From Clostridia bacterium (GTDB taxonomy: Bacteria; Bacillota; Clostridia; Oscillospirales; Acutalibacteraceae): DNA of 34,071 bases. Of the stretch, positions 15,018 to 24,109 are shown piece after piece (position 1 is the first letter of the stretch; each line of letters starts with the position of its first letter). The notes under the pieces were generated by a model that had not been told where the DNA came from, did no database searches, and worked only from the letters and a program-made list of their open reading frames with translations. A program made the position numbers and the translations under genes. Location: assembly GCA_017937865.1 (NCBI GenBank), contig JAGBCU010000025.1:1-34071 (forward strand), given 5' to 3'.

Positions 15018-16219
15018 TATTCTACCACCTCAAAGAACGTGTCGGGCTTATTGGGATTAAAAATTTCGTTTGCCCACATTACAGTTACAAGGTTTTCTGT
15101 TTCGCTTAAATTAATTATGTTGTGCGTGTAGCCGGGGAGCATATGCACCGCCTGAATTTTATCACCGCTGACGTGGAAATTCAAAACCTCGTCGCTACCG
15201 ATTTTACGTTGCTGAATAAGACCTTCACCTGCAACAACGATGAAGAATTCCCATTTAGTATGGTGCCAATGCTGACCCTTTACGATACCGGGCTTTGAAA
15301 TGTTTATTGAAAACTGACCACAGTTTTCTGTTTTCAAAAGCTCGGTAAAGGAGCCGCGGTCATCCTCATTCATTTTTAAATCAAATATCACCTTTTCTTT
15401 CGGGAGGTATGAAAGATAGGTTGAATATAATTTCTTTTCAAATGAATTAAAGGGTATTTCGGGCATAACAAGAGTTGCAGGCTGATTTTTGAAGCTTTCT
15501 AAAAGCTCGACAATTCTGCCTAAAGTTACCTTATGAGTATTAAAGGACGTGCAGAAATTACCATTTTCAACGGAAATTGCATTCACGCCGTCATATTCGC
15601 AACGTGTTTCCTTGCCCTCTAAGGCGTTAAGAAGCTCGCAAACTAAATCATCAATATAAAGAAGCTCAAGCTCAACGGCAGGGTCGTTTACGGTAATAGG
15701 CAAATCGTTTGCCATATTGTTACAAAATGTTGCGATAACGCTGTTGTAATTTGGTCTGCCCCATTTACCGAAAAGGTTAGGAAGACGGTAAACGAGCACC
15801 TTCGCACCGGTAGACTTTGCATAATCGAAGAATAAATCCTCGCCTGCTTTTTTGCTTTTACCGTATTCACCGTTTGCGTATCTGCCTACGAGAGTTGCCT
15901 GAATTGATGAAGAAAGCATAACCGGGCAGGTATTATTATATTTTTTAAGAGTATCAAGCAATTTTGAAGCAAAGCCGAAATTACCCGCCATAAAATCCTC
16001 GGGATTTTCGGGCCTGTTTACCCCTGCAAGATTAAAAACGAAATCTGCATTTTTGCAGGCTTCTTCTAAAATCTCCTCTGATGAATTTATATCATAAAGA
16101 TAAATTTCATCAATTTTAAGCTGTGGGCGTGTTCTATCCTTATTGCTTTTAAGGTTATCAAGAGCTGCCGCAAGGTTTTTACCGACGAAGCCCTCTGCAC
16201 CGGTTACAAGAATTTTCAT
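15017..16219 (-). CDS. capF: CapF-type bifunctional reductase (NAD-dependent epimerase domain + cupin)
   Basis: The second enzyme of UDP-L-FucNAc synthesis: it acts on the 4-keto product of CapE to give the 6-deoxy-talose nucleotide (known for CapF/FnlB/WbjC). 400 aa. The N-terminal extended SDR domain starts VTGAEGFVGKNLAAALD, with NLAGVNRPENPEDF and GEYGKSKKAGEDLFFDYAK (Ser/Tyr-Lys region). The C-terminal cupin (about 265-400) has NEDDRGSFTELLKTENCGQ, KGQHWHHTKWEFFIV with metal-binding histidines, and GYTHNIINL. It overlaps both neighbours by one base pair set (TAATG), so coupling of translation with capE and capG is likely. Confidence 0.93.
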   Translation of the reverse strand: MKILVTGAEGFVGKNLAAALDNLKSNKDRTRPQLKIDEIYLYDINSSEEILEEACKNADFVFNLAGVNRPENPEDFMAGNFGFASKLLDTLKKYNNTCPVMLSSSIQATLVGRYANGEYGKSKKAGEDLFFDYAKSTGAKVLVYRLPNLFGKWGRPNYNSVIATFCNNMANDLPITVNDPAVELELLYIDDLVCELLNALEGKETRCEYDGVNAISVENGNFCTSFNTHKVTLGRIVELLESFKNQPATLVMPEIPFNSFEKKLYSTYLSYLPKEKVIFDLKMNEDDRGSFTELLKTENCGQFSINISKPGIVKGQHWHHTKWEFFIVVAGEGLIQQRKIGSDEVLNFHVSGDKIQAVHMLPGYTHNIINLSETENLVTVMWANEIFNPNKPDTFFEVVE

Positions 16220-17250
16220 TAGTTTTTCTCCAATTCTTCTCTGATATATGCCAATGATAAGAGTTTTTCTTTTACCTCTTCAACTGTAAGAAGCTCTGTA
16301 TTGTTAGAATTAAATTCACTTAAATTGGTGCGTTCTTTGTCACCGTCTTTAAAGTATTTATCGTAGTTAAGACCTCTGTTGTCGCTGGGCACGCGATAGA
16401 AATCACCCATATCAACAGCGTTTGCACACTCTTCGTTTGTAAGAAGAGTTTCATATAATTTTTCACCGTGACGGATACCGATAACCTTGATTTCTGTATC
16501 AGGTCCGAAAAGTGATGTAACTGCCTTTGCGAGAACCTCGATTGTGCAAGCAGGTGCTTTCTGAACAAGAATATCACCGTTCACGCCGTTTTCAAATGCA
16601 AAAAGAACAAGGTCAACAGCCTCATCAAGTGACATAACAAAACGTGTCATTGAGGGCTCGGTAATAGTAATGGGGTTACCTGCTCTTATCTGGTCAATCC
16701 AAAGAGGGATAACTGAGCCACGGGAGCACATAACGTTGCCGTAACGTGTACAGCAGATTTTTGTAGTGCTTGTATTTCTTGATTTTGCAACTGCAACTCT
16801 TTCTTCAAGCGCTTTTGTGATACCCATAGCGTTTACGGGGTAAGCAGCCTTATCGGTTGAAAGGCAGATAACACTTTTTACGCCCTCTTCAATAGCGGCT
16901 GTAAGAACGTTGTCAGTACCGATAACGTTTGTACGAACTGCTTCCATAGGGAAAAATTCGCAAGAGGGAACCTGCTTAAGTGCTGCTGCATGGAAAATAT
17001 AATCTACGCCGTGCATAGCATTTTTAACTGACTGTAAATCTCTTACGTCACCGATATAGAATTTAATCTTCTCGGCAACCTCAGGCATTTTTGCCTGGAA
17101 TTCGTGACGCATATCGTCCTGCTTTTTCTCGTCACGGGAGAACACACGAATCTCGCCGATATCGGTGTTTAAAAAGCGGTTAAGCACCGCATTACCGAAT
17201 GAACCTGTACCACCGGTAATAAGTAATGTTTTTCCTTCAAATAAACTCAT
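16219..17250 (-). CDS. capE: CapE-type UDP-N-acetylglucosamine 4,6-dehydratase/5-epimerase
   Basis: The first step from UDP-GlcNAc towards UDP-L-FucNAc (CapE/FnlA/WbjB family). 343 aa, typical. ITGGTGSFGNAVLNRFL is the NAD-binding glycine motif. HAAALKQVPSCEF, CLSTDKAAYPVNAMGITKAL (family MxxxK site in place of YxxxK) and RYGNVMCSRGSVIPLW are diagnostic of inverting 4,6-dehydratases. TEPSMTRFVMSLDEAVDLV follows. Start ATG is preceded by GGGAGGAAATAAAA. It follows the F420-hydrogenase-like gene by 28 bp. Confidence 0.95.
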   Translation of the reverse strand: MSLFEGKTLLITGGTGSFGNAVLNRFLNTDIGEIRVFSRDEKKQDDMRHEFQAKMPEVAEKIKFYIGDVRDLQSVKNAMHGVDYIFHAAALKQVPSCEFFPMEAVRTNVIGTDNVLTAAIEEGVKSVICLSTDKAAYPVNAMGITKALEERVAVAKSRNTSTTKICCTRYGNVMCSRGSVIPLWIDQIRAGNPITITEPSMTRFVMSLDEAVDLVLFAFENGVNGDILVQKAPACTIEVLAKAVTSLFGPDTEIKVIGIRHGEKLYETLLTNEECANAVDMGDFYRVPSDNRGLNYDKYFKDGDKERTNLSEFNSNNTELLTVEEVKEKLLSLAYIREELEKN

Positions 17251-17278
17251 TTTTATTTCCTCCCATAAGTTTATGTTT

Positions 17279-18454
17279 TTATTTTAATCTTAATTTTTTT
17301 AACAAGTTGTAGATAAAATTGATCTGTCTGCGATATTTGAATCGGGTTACGGTTTGCTTAGGCGGTGTAGCGTATGCGTTTTTTACCGCCTCATAACCTT
17401 TATTCTTATATATCTCAAAAAAATGATTTCTTTTTGCAGTATCGTTTTGCCTTTTTCTGAGAGCCGGATTACTTTCACCAACAAGTGAAGCATCCTTCTC
17501 TTCTAAAGAAAGACCTTTTACTGATTCAAGCAATTGTTTTCCTTTTTCAGTAGATGCAAGAATAATCGATATACCGTTTTTACGTTTTTCTTTTGAATAC
17601 TTGTTCTTGTCACTTGCAGAATAATCACCTAAGGTAATATCCGCTATTCTTTGTGGTGAAGAATATCTGCATACAGAACAATACTCTCTGTTTGAATACC
17701 CTAATGAAAAAGGATAACCGAACGTGCTGTAATAACTGAATTGTGAAACGGTTTTTCCGTTTTCAAATGTGATTTTAAACTGACTGTCTTCCCAGCCCTT
17801 TTGCTTATCTCTGAATTTAACGTCTACTGCTTTTGAGCCATTTAAACTTTCGCTTTCTGAAATCACGTCTTCAAAGAAAGCGGTAGACCCTACGCCGTGA
17901 CATAAAATTTCACAAGTTATCAAGTTTTCGTAAGGCTTTTTAAGATAATGGAATAAACCGTCAATCTGGCAAGGTGTACCCGAAAACAAAACCAGCTTAT
18001 TTTCATCAAGATACCTTTTCGCCTCTTTATAAGCACCGCTTGCATTGCTTTGAATGTATTTTGAACCCTGCATAGACAATGCTTCGTTTTCTGAAAAAGC
18101 CGATTTATGAGAAAGCTTTAGTTCATCATCAAAAACGGCACCGAAAACTATACCCGACTGCGAAAAAACCTCTCGGCAAAGGCTCATAAAAATCCCGCCT
18201 GAAGTGCTGTTTTTAAGCATTTTTTTGTCTTCAGACCACCCTGCATATATTGACAAGGGTGCCTTGAAGTCAAAGGCTTCGGAAAGTGTAGGGCAGGTTT
18301 TTTGACACAAACCGCACTTGCAACACAACTCTTCGTTTATACAAGGGAAAAGAAAGCCTTCTTCATCATATTCCATTGAAATTGCATTCTGAGGACAAGC
18401 ATCACAGCAGGCGGAACAGCCCGTGCACATTGATTTAATCGCTAATTCAACCAT
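17279..18454 (-). CDS. Fe-S protein of the coenzyme F420 hydrogenase/dehydrogenase beta-subunit family
   Basis: 391 aa. Two N-terminal 4Fe-4S motifs, CTGCSACCDACPQNAI (about residue 9) and CCKCGLCQKTCP (about 44), are followed by the FrhB/FdhB-like domains: SGTPCQIDGLFHYL and ITCEILCHGVGS, then FRDKQKGWEDSQFKITF and a CSVCRYSSPQRIADITLGDY segment. Members of this family often sit beside pyruvyl transferases in surface-polysaccharide clusters, where their substrate is unknown. F420 itself is not expected here, so a flavin or other electron carrier is more likely. The start overlaps the pyruvyl transferase end by 8 bp. Confident as family, not as function. Confidence 0.9.
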   Translation of the reverse strand: MVELAIKSMCTGCSACCDACPQNAISMEYDEEGFLFPCINEELCCKCGLCQKTCPTLSEAFDFKAPLSIYAGWSEDKKMLKNSTSGGIFMSLCREVFSQSGIVFGAVFDDELKLSHKSAFSENEALSMQGSKYIQSNASGAYKEAKRYLDENKLVLFSGTPCQIDGLFHYLKKPYENLITCEILCHGVGSTAFFEDVISESESLNGSKAVDVKFRDKQKGWEDSQFKITFENGKTVSQFSYYSTFGYPFSLGYSNREYCSVCRYSSPQRIADITLGDYSASDKNKYSKEKRKNGISIILASTEKGKQLLESVKGLSLEEKDASLVGESNPALRKRQNDTAKRNHFFEIYKNKGYEAVKNAYATPPKQTVTRFKYRRQINFIYNLLKKLRLK

Positions 18455-19604
18455 TTTTTGCTCCGTTTTTTATCGAATTCCAAAGAAAAGCTCTGTCTTT
18501 TTCTCTTCTTGCGGATATACGCTTATTTACCTCTGTATAATCAATATCACCTAAAGGCTCGTTTACCTCTTCGGGCTTCGTGATTAACCTATCCTCAAGA
18601 CCTGCAAGAGAAAGAATGCTTGTAATTCTGGAATTCATATTATTTTTTTCATTATCTGTATTTCTGAAAAGGCAGATAAAGTTACGGTTAAAGTTAATTG
18701 AAAATGCAGTTGCGTGGAATGAATCTGTAATAATAAGCGATGCATTTTTTATTAAATACATAAATTCAGAAGGGCCTGCGTCATAAATTTTTGTACTGTT
18801 CTTTTTGTAGATATCCTTTAAAGCAAAGGGTAAGGTTACTACCTCATAGCCCGTTTTCTTTCTCATCTTTTCTACAAAATCGTATGTGCTTTCATTTTCA
18901 TTGAAAAGGTAGCAAAGAATATACGGTTTTTTAACCTCAACGGGCTTAACCGCCTTTGACCACCATTCACCGTCGAAAAGCAAGGTGGGATCAAGCACAA
19001 CGGGTGCCTCCTGCCCTGCAATTTCGCTGATAAGCTCTGCACCTCTTTGCTCTCTTACTGAAACTGCATCAAGTCGGTTTATAAGTCGCTTCATATCAGC
19101 GTGACATTCTTCAGGTACAAATTGAACACCAATACTGGGGGCATACGCGATTTTACCTTTATTTTCGGGAACGAAATCAAGATAATAAGGACCAACATTT
19201 AAATTATGGTGAATAACCGGATTCCAAATCTGGTCGCTACCGCAAACAAACGAATCGTAGGGTGGCGGTGTTTCTCTTAATTCATCCCATGAGGTATATA
19301 ATTTATCGGCAAAAATGAGTCTTTCCTGTCTGAACTCTTCAAACTTCAAATCTCTTTTTGCTTGGTTTTTTCTATCTAATTTTCTTAAATAAAACTGAAA
19401 CGGATGCTTTATCAAGCGTGTTATTCTCACCATCATCGGCTCGGGGATATGCTGTAAATTTACAGCCTTAGCAATATCCGCATAAGGTGTATATTTAATT
19501 ATTTCGCACTCGTTACCGTCCTTTTTTATTGCCTGCTGAAGAGCATAAGCCTGCAAGCAAGCACCGTAGTTATTAATGTAACAAGTCATTAAACCAACGT
19601 TCAT
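18447..19604 (-). CDS. Polysaccharide pyruvyl transferase family protein
   Basis: Likely adds a ketal-linked pyruvate from phosphoenolpyruvate to a sugar of the repeat unit, giving the polymer negative charge. 385 aa. MTCYINNYGACLQAYALQQA is the N-terminal family signature. VCGSDQIWNP with YYLDFVPENKGKIAYAPSIG follow, and SLIITDSFHATAFSINFNRN marks the C-terminal half. Preceded by the flippase gene with a 2-bp gap and overlapping the Fe-S gene downstream, so the three are tightly coupled. Confidence 0.9.
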   Translation of the reverse strand: MNVGLMTCYINNYGACLQAYALQQAIKKDGNECEIIKYTPYADIAKAVNLQHIPEPMMVRITRLIKHPFQFYLRKLDRKNQAKRDLKFEEFRQERLIFADKLYTSWDELRETPPPYDSFVCGSDQIWNPVIHHNLNVGPYYLDFVPENKGKIAYAPSIGVQFVPEECHADMKRLINRLDAVSVREQRGAELISEIAGQEAPVVLDPTLLFDGEWWSKAVKPVEVKKPYILCYLFNENESTYDFVEKMRKKTGYEVVTLPFALKDIYKKNSTKIYDAGPSEFMYLIKNASLIITDSFHATAFSINFNRNFICLFRNTDNEKNNMNSRITSILSLAGLEDRLITKPEEVNEPLGDIDYTEVNKRISARREKDRAFLWNSIKNGAKNG

Positions 19605-19606
19605 AA

Positions 19607-21130
19607 TTAACCTCGCTTTAAAATTTCAAGTACTTTATTTATTAATTGCTTTCTTTTTTGTATATCAAAGTAATAAAAGAAGTTTATAATCGCACCCAAA
19701 ACGGCACAAGCACCAACAACGAGTATAAGGCCGAACCAACCCGTAGGTGAAGCTACTTTTAAAACACCTGCGAAGAGTGCGGTAAGAATTGCGATATTGA
19801 AAATAAATTTCAACTTGTTTTTATAGAAAAAGCTTTTCTTTATGCCAACGCAGTAAGATGCGTATGGTACTGAAAATGCGAATTCATAAATTACTGCAAA
19901 AACAGAGCTTACACCTGCTATTGCATAAATTCCGTAGTCCGTTGTTTTTATAAGAATATACACAACAACAAGACCTAAAACGCCTCTTCCTAAAGTAAGA
20001 AGTGCGGGTAACCTCATTTTAGCCGCAAGTAAGGCAGAGTTGCCCATACATTGTGTGCTTGCAGAGGAAATCATAGGAAGCATACCTAAAACGGCAGTCC
20101 AATATAAAACGTTTGTGTCAACCGTTGGCATCCATAAAGCAAAGAATGTTTTACCGCAGGCTAAAAATCCTGCTATAACAATTGCTGAGCCGAAGCCTAA
20201 TAAATCAAACGAAGATTGGAAAACCTCTTTTATTTTGTTTTTATCTGCGTGTGCATAAGCTATCGTAAGGCTTGGCAAGAAAATGTTTGCAAGCATTATG
20301 ATAAGTGTCACAATCTGATTAGGTATAGTTTTTGAGATGCTCAACGCACCTGCTAAAACTGATGAAACAAGCACGTTTGCCATTATTAAATCAAGTCCGT
20401 TAAGAAGAATTGTGTTAACCTGATTTACAGAATTCCAAATACCTGTTCCCACAAGCTCTTTAACAAGATTTTTTCTGAAAAATTTAGGCTTTACCTTAAC
20501 CTCAGGCATTAATTTTTTTGTAGAAAACACGTAAAACGATGCTTCAAGAATAACGCTTACCGCATAAGAAATTCCTAAATAAACTATATCTGCCTTGAAG
20601 AAATAGAATAAAACGAATAAAACTACAACCTTTGCAATTGAAACGAAAATAAGAGCAATCGCTTTTAAATCAAGCCTGTCAAGGCAGAAAACTGTTGAGG
20701 AAAAGACAGAGCATACAGTAGTTACAAGACCCGAGAAAAGAACTAAAAGGAACAGAATCTGTACCGATTTTAAAAGCTCGGGTGGTACTTCTAACAACGA
20801 GTCTATATGAAGCACGCTTAAAATAATAATTACACTAAATAAAAGCGAGATACCGAATACCGAATAAAAAACGGTAGAATAATATTTTTTAACTTTTTCT
20901 TTATCACCTGCGTGATAAGCTATGGTTATATATCTTGAAGCCATAGACGTAACCGCAGAGGTTATAACTGTAAAATATGATATACAAGTACACGCTATCG
21001 AATAAAAGCTATAGCCTACCTCACCTACCTTGCTTACAAAATACGGGGTGAAGAAAAAGCTTATTATTAACGACGTTACAAATTGTATTATATTTGAAAC
21101 AAGGTTTATTGATAATCTTTTACCGTTCAT
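19607..21130 (-). CDS. wzx: Wzx-type flippase (polysaccharide biosynthesis/MATE-like membrane protein)
   Basis: Moves the lipid-linked repeat unit across the cytoplasmic membrane. 507 aa with about 12-14 hydrophobic segments and short polar loops. The N-terminus KRLSINLVSNIIQFVTSLII and the conserved TPYFVSKVGEVGYSFYSIA match the MOP-superfamily oligosaccharide flippases. LLNGLDLIMANVLVS and a mid-protein LTIAYAHADKNKIKEVF loop are typical. Some members are called teichoic or O-antigen exporters; the neighbouring EpsG-like polymerase supports a Wzx/Wzy pathway. Confidence 0.9.
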   Translation of the reverse strand: MNGKRLSINLVSNIIQFVTSLIISFFFTPYFVSKVGEVGYSFYSIACTCISYFTVITSAVTSMASRYITIAYHAGDKEKVKKYYSTVFYSVFGISLLFSVIIILSVLHIDSLLEVPPELLKSVQILFLLVLFSGLVTTVCSVFSSTVFCLDRLDLKAIALIFVSIAKVVVLFVLFYFFKADIVYLGISYAVSVILEASFYVFSTKKLMPEVKVKPKFFRKNLVKELVGTGIWNSVNQVNTILLNGLDLIMANVLVSSVLAGALSISKTIPNQIVTLIIMLANIFLPSLTIAYAHADKNKIKEVFQSSFDLLGFGSAIVIAGFLACGKTFFALWMPTVDTNVLYWTAVLGMLPMISSASTQCMGNSALLAAKMRLPALLTLGRGVLGLVVVYILIKTTDYGIYAIAGVSSVFAVIYEFAFSVPYASYCVGIKKSFFYKNKLKFIFNIAILTALFAGVLKVASPTGWFGLILVVGACAVLGAIINFFYYFDIQKRKQLINKVLEILKRG

Positions 21131-21155
21131 TATTGCCTCTTAAAACTAAAAATTC

Positions 21156-21887
21156 TTACTCTTTATATGAGTTATAAGTAAAATAGAGTCTGTTTTCAAA
21201 GTCGTCGTCTGTTTCGGGAGCCTTGCCCTCGCTGAACCCGGTTATAAGGTCAGCCAATCGTCCGAGTGTAACGTGATAAACGCACTTTTCATCAAGATAG
21301 AAAATGCCGTCGTCAGCAGGCTTTTCTTTATTATCAAGCTGATTTACGAAAGACTCAATTACGTCATCAATGTAATAAAAGTGCATTTCAACATCTCTGT
21401 TATTAACAGTTAAGGGAATATTTCTATTAGCGTTGTAGCAAAAGGTTGCAACAACTGAATGATGATTAGGTGTTGCCCATTTACCGAATGTATTTGTAAG
21501 GCGGTAAACAATTGCTCTTGCACCCGTTTCTTTTTCGTAATTAAACATACATTCCTCTGCGGCAAGCTTACTGTTGCCGTAATCGGAGCCGTTAGTTGCC
21601 TGAATACTTGAGGTATATAAAACGGGGCAGGTATTATTATTTTTCTTAAGACAGTCTAAAAGGTCCTCAAGGAAAACGTGATTTGTTTTATCAAATTCGC
21701 TTACATCCTTTGGACGATGCACCGCTGCGAAGTTATAAACAAAATCGCAATCCTTTGTGTATTCCTCAATTTTTTCTGCGGGTGTATCTATATCAAATTC
21801 ATAGATTTCATATCCGCCTTTTTTGTTAAGAGCATCTATAAGATTTTTTCCTATAAAACCCTTTGAACCGGTAATTAAAATTTTCAT
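21156..21887 (-). CDS. CapF-like NAD-dependent epimerase/reductase lacking the cupin half
   Basis: 243 aa, related to the capF product along its whole length: ITGSKGFIGKNLIDALNKK, YNFAAVHRPKDVSEFDK, VLYTSSIQATNGSDYGNSKL, RLTNTFGKWATPNHHSVVAT, VTLGRLADLI. It ends at RLYFTYNSYKE, the point where CapF continues into its cupin (KLYSTYLSYLPKEK). The SDR core with the S...YxxxK residues is intact and there is a proper TAA, so it may be an active stand-alone reductase or a partner of CapF, rather than a broken gene. It lies between a glycosyltransferase and the flippase, five kb from capE. Confidence 0.88.
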   Translation of the reverse strand: MKILITGSKGFIGKNLIDALNKKGGYEIYEFDIDTPAEKIEEYTKDCDFVYNFAAVHRPKDVSEFDKTNHVFLEDLLDCLKKNNNTCPVLYTSSIQATNGSDYGNSKLAAEECMFNYEKETGARAIVYRLTNTFGKWATPNHHSVVATFCYNANRNIPLTVNNRDVEMHFYYIDDVIESFVNQLDNKEKPADDGIFYLDEKCVYHVTLGRLADLITGFSEGKAPETDDDFENRLYFTYNSYKE

Positions 21888-21900
21888 TGTTCACCTTTTA

Positions 21901-23145
21901 TTACAATAAATCAATTTGTTGGCAAAAATAACTTGCCATATTTTTTTCAAAAAACTGTGACAGCTTTTTTTTATCAATCAAGGTTGGTTCTTTTACCATA
22001 AACTCTTTAATTTTTTGTATATTCTCTTCTTCATTGCCGTTTTCATCAATTATAAGAGCATTGGGATATATCTTAAGATACGGTAATGAAGAATCCTTTT
22101 CGGAATGGGTAAAGGAAAGAATTTTTTTCCCCGTTGAAATATACTCAAATATCTTACAAGGAATCATACAAGGATTTGCATTACCGAAATTAAGTAAAAC
22201 ATCTGCATTTCTCTGAATAGAATCAATTTCTTCGTAAGGAACTTTACCGTGTAAAATGATTTTCTCTTCGGAAAGACCCGCACCATTTATAACCTCTTCG
22301 ATTTCAGGGGTTATTCCGCCGTAAATATCAAAAACAAACTCTTCGCTATCAAGCTTTTTTAAAAGCTCTAAAAAAATTTTTGGATTTGCTGTACCCGTAC
22401 TCATTGAGCCGGTATAAACAAAGTGGAGCTTGTCTTTCTTTTCATAGCTTCCGTTTCTGTCGGTGGTTACTAACGGGATATCGAGAAACTCTAATTTTTC
22501 TCTGTAAATATCGTACTCTTTGTTATCGTAGTGGGACCTATGAGATTCCATAATAAAGGCTTTATCAACAGACGAAAAAATCTTTTTTTCCCATCTTTTT
22601 AAAGAATTCATAGGTATTTTAATGCTATGAAGCACGGGAAAAACATAGCCTCCTGATATAGCATCAAGAGTATAAACTATAAATTTTGTATCGGGATGAG
22701 CTTTTTTGAATTTAATGCCTGCCGCAACCGCCGCTATTTTATGATAGCAACAAACAAGAATATCTATTTTCTGCTCGTTATTTAACTGCTCAACGCAATT
22801 ATAATAATTCTTTACCTGCACGGGCGCGGTAAGAGGATATCTGAAACCGTTTATTGCACCGCTTAAAGAAGAGATTTTTAGTGCTTTACTTCTTCTTTTA
22901 ATGGAAGCTGTATCAGTTTTGCCGTCGGTTGCCATAAGCTCTCTTACAACAAAGCCGGGGTCAACTCTGTAAACGTCAACGCCATCTATATTTTCAACCG
23001 TTTTCTGCCCCTCAATATTCAACGTGGTTACAATTCTTACGTTATCGTTTCTTTCCGCTAACGCCTTTGCAACCTGAGAAACACATATACCGTTTGGCGA
23101 AGCCTTTGGTAAATACGTGTCACACATAATTACAACGTTTTTCAT
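21901..23145 (-). CDS. Glycosyltransferase, GT4-like (GT-B fold)
   Basis: 414 aa. The N-terminal Rossmann half begins VVIMCDTYLPKASPNGICVS, a donor/acceptor loop typical of GT4 proteins. The C-terminal half has HFVYTGSMSTGTANPKIF, IILHGKVPYEEID and NFGNANPCMIPCKIFEYIST, replacing the classic EGF/E...E motif of GT4 with a CKIFEY variant. Transfers a sugar to the growing lipid-linked unit; specificity is unknown. One bp separates it from the GT2 gene upstream. Confidence 0.85.
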   Translation of the reverse strand: MKNVVIMCDTYLPKASPNGICVSQVAKALAERNDNVRIVTTLNIEGQKTVENIDGVDVYRVDPGFVVRELMATDGKTDTASIKRRSKALKISSLSGAINGFRYPLTAPVQVKNYYNCVEQLNNEQKIDILVCCYHKIAAVAAGIKFKKAHPDTKFIVYTLDAISGGYVFPVLHSIKIPMNSLKRWEKKIFSSVDKAFIMESHRSHYDNKEYDIYREKLEFLDIPLVTTDRNGSYEKKDKLHFVYTGSMSTGTANPKIFLELLKKLDSEEFVFDIYGGITPEIEEVINGAGLSEEKIILHGKVPYEEIDSIQRNADVLLNFGNANPCMIPCKIFEYISTGKKILSFTHSEKDSSLPYLKIYPNALIIDENGNEEENIQKIKEFMVKEPTLIDKKKLSQFFEKNMASYFCQQIDLL

Positions 23146-23146
23146 T

Positions 23147-24109
23147 TTACGCCTTCTTTGTTTTGTTATAAATCACACCGAAAAGCTTGGGTGAAATAGC
23201 TATAAGCTTTAATAAAGCTTTATTTTTTGATGAAAGCTCTCTGCCTGATGCTAAAAGCTCTTTTGCACAATTTTTAATATGACCTTCAGTTTCCTTCTTG
23301 CCTTCAAAGTCTACACCGTACATTTCACCGGCATTAAAGAAAATTGAACCTGCTATATATGAGTTTGCAATCGGAACATATTTTTTATACTCTTCTCTAG
23401 ATGAAAGAAACTCTGCCATTTCATTAAAGGTGATAATTCCGCCTAAATATCTTGGCGAATATTTACCTCTCGTTAAGCTTTCGCCCTCTTTTCTTACATT
23501 GTAGCCAACCTTCTCGCTTGCAACGTATCTATTCGAATTGTCAACCAAACGATAAATCGTGGCAGTATCTTCACCTATACACCTGTCTTCAGGAAGTCTT
23601 ATGCCTTCAAAAACTCTTTTGTTATATAACTTGTTCCACAAAGTATCGCTTACTATTTCACTTCCATCAAAACGGCGGGCCATTGCTTCTTCTTTTGTCA
23701 TAACAAGTGTGTCGTCAACTCTATGTTTTTTTATTACCTCTCCTCCAGGCTTGTTTACCGCTACCTCACAGGATGCAATCTGTGCATTATGCTCTTCAAG
23801 TAAGCCTATTAAATGAGTGTACATGTCAGGTTCTATCCAGTCATCACTATCAACGAAAGCAATATAATCGCCATTGGAAACATCTATACCCATATTTCTT
23901 GCTTTTGACGGACCGCCGTTTGCTTTGTGAATAACCTTTATTCTCTCATCCTGCTTTGCGAATTCATCGCACATAGCAGGTGAAGAATCCTTTGAGCCGT
24001 CGTCAACAAGGATAAGCTCAATATCCTTATAATCCTGTTCGAGTATACTTCTTACACACTTTTCAAGATATTTTTCCGCATTATATACGGGTACGATAAC
24101 GGAAATCAT
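23147..24109 (-). CDS. Glycosyltransferase family 2
   Basis: 320 aa, GT-A fold. Residues 1-20 match the family start: MISVIVPVYNAEKYLEKCV. LILVDDGSKDSSPAMCDEFA carries the nucleotide-binding Asp pair, and KANGGPSKARNMGIDVSNGD and IAFVDSDDW include the DxD metal site. The C-terminal part is of the kind seen in capsule and EPS transferases. Start ATG overlaps the stop of the upstream GT4 gene (TAATG). Confidence 0.93.
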   Translation of the reverse strand: MISVIVPVYNAEKYLEKCVRSILEQDYKDIELILVDDGSKDSSPAMCDEFAKQDERIKVIHKANGGPSKARNMGIDVSNGDYIAFVDSDDWIEPDMYTHLIGLLEEHNAQIASCEVAVNKPGGEVIKKHRVDDTLVMTKEEAMARRFDGSEIVSDTLWNKLYNKRVFEGIRLPEDRCIGEDTATIYRLVDNSNRYVASEKVGYNVRKEGESLTRGKYSPRYLGGIITFNEMAEFLSSREEYKKYVPIANSYIAGSIFFNAGEMYGVDFEGKKETEGHIKNCAKELLASGRELSSKNKALLKLIAISPKLFGVIYNKTKKA

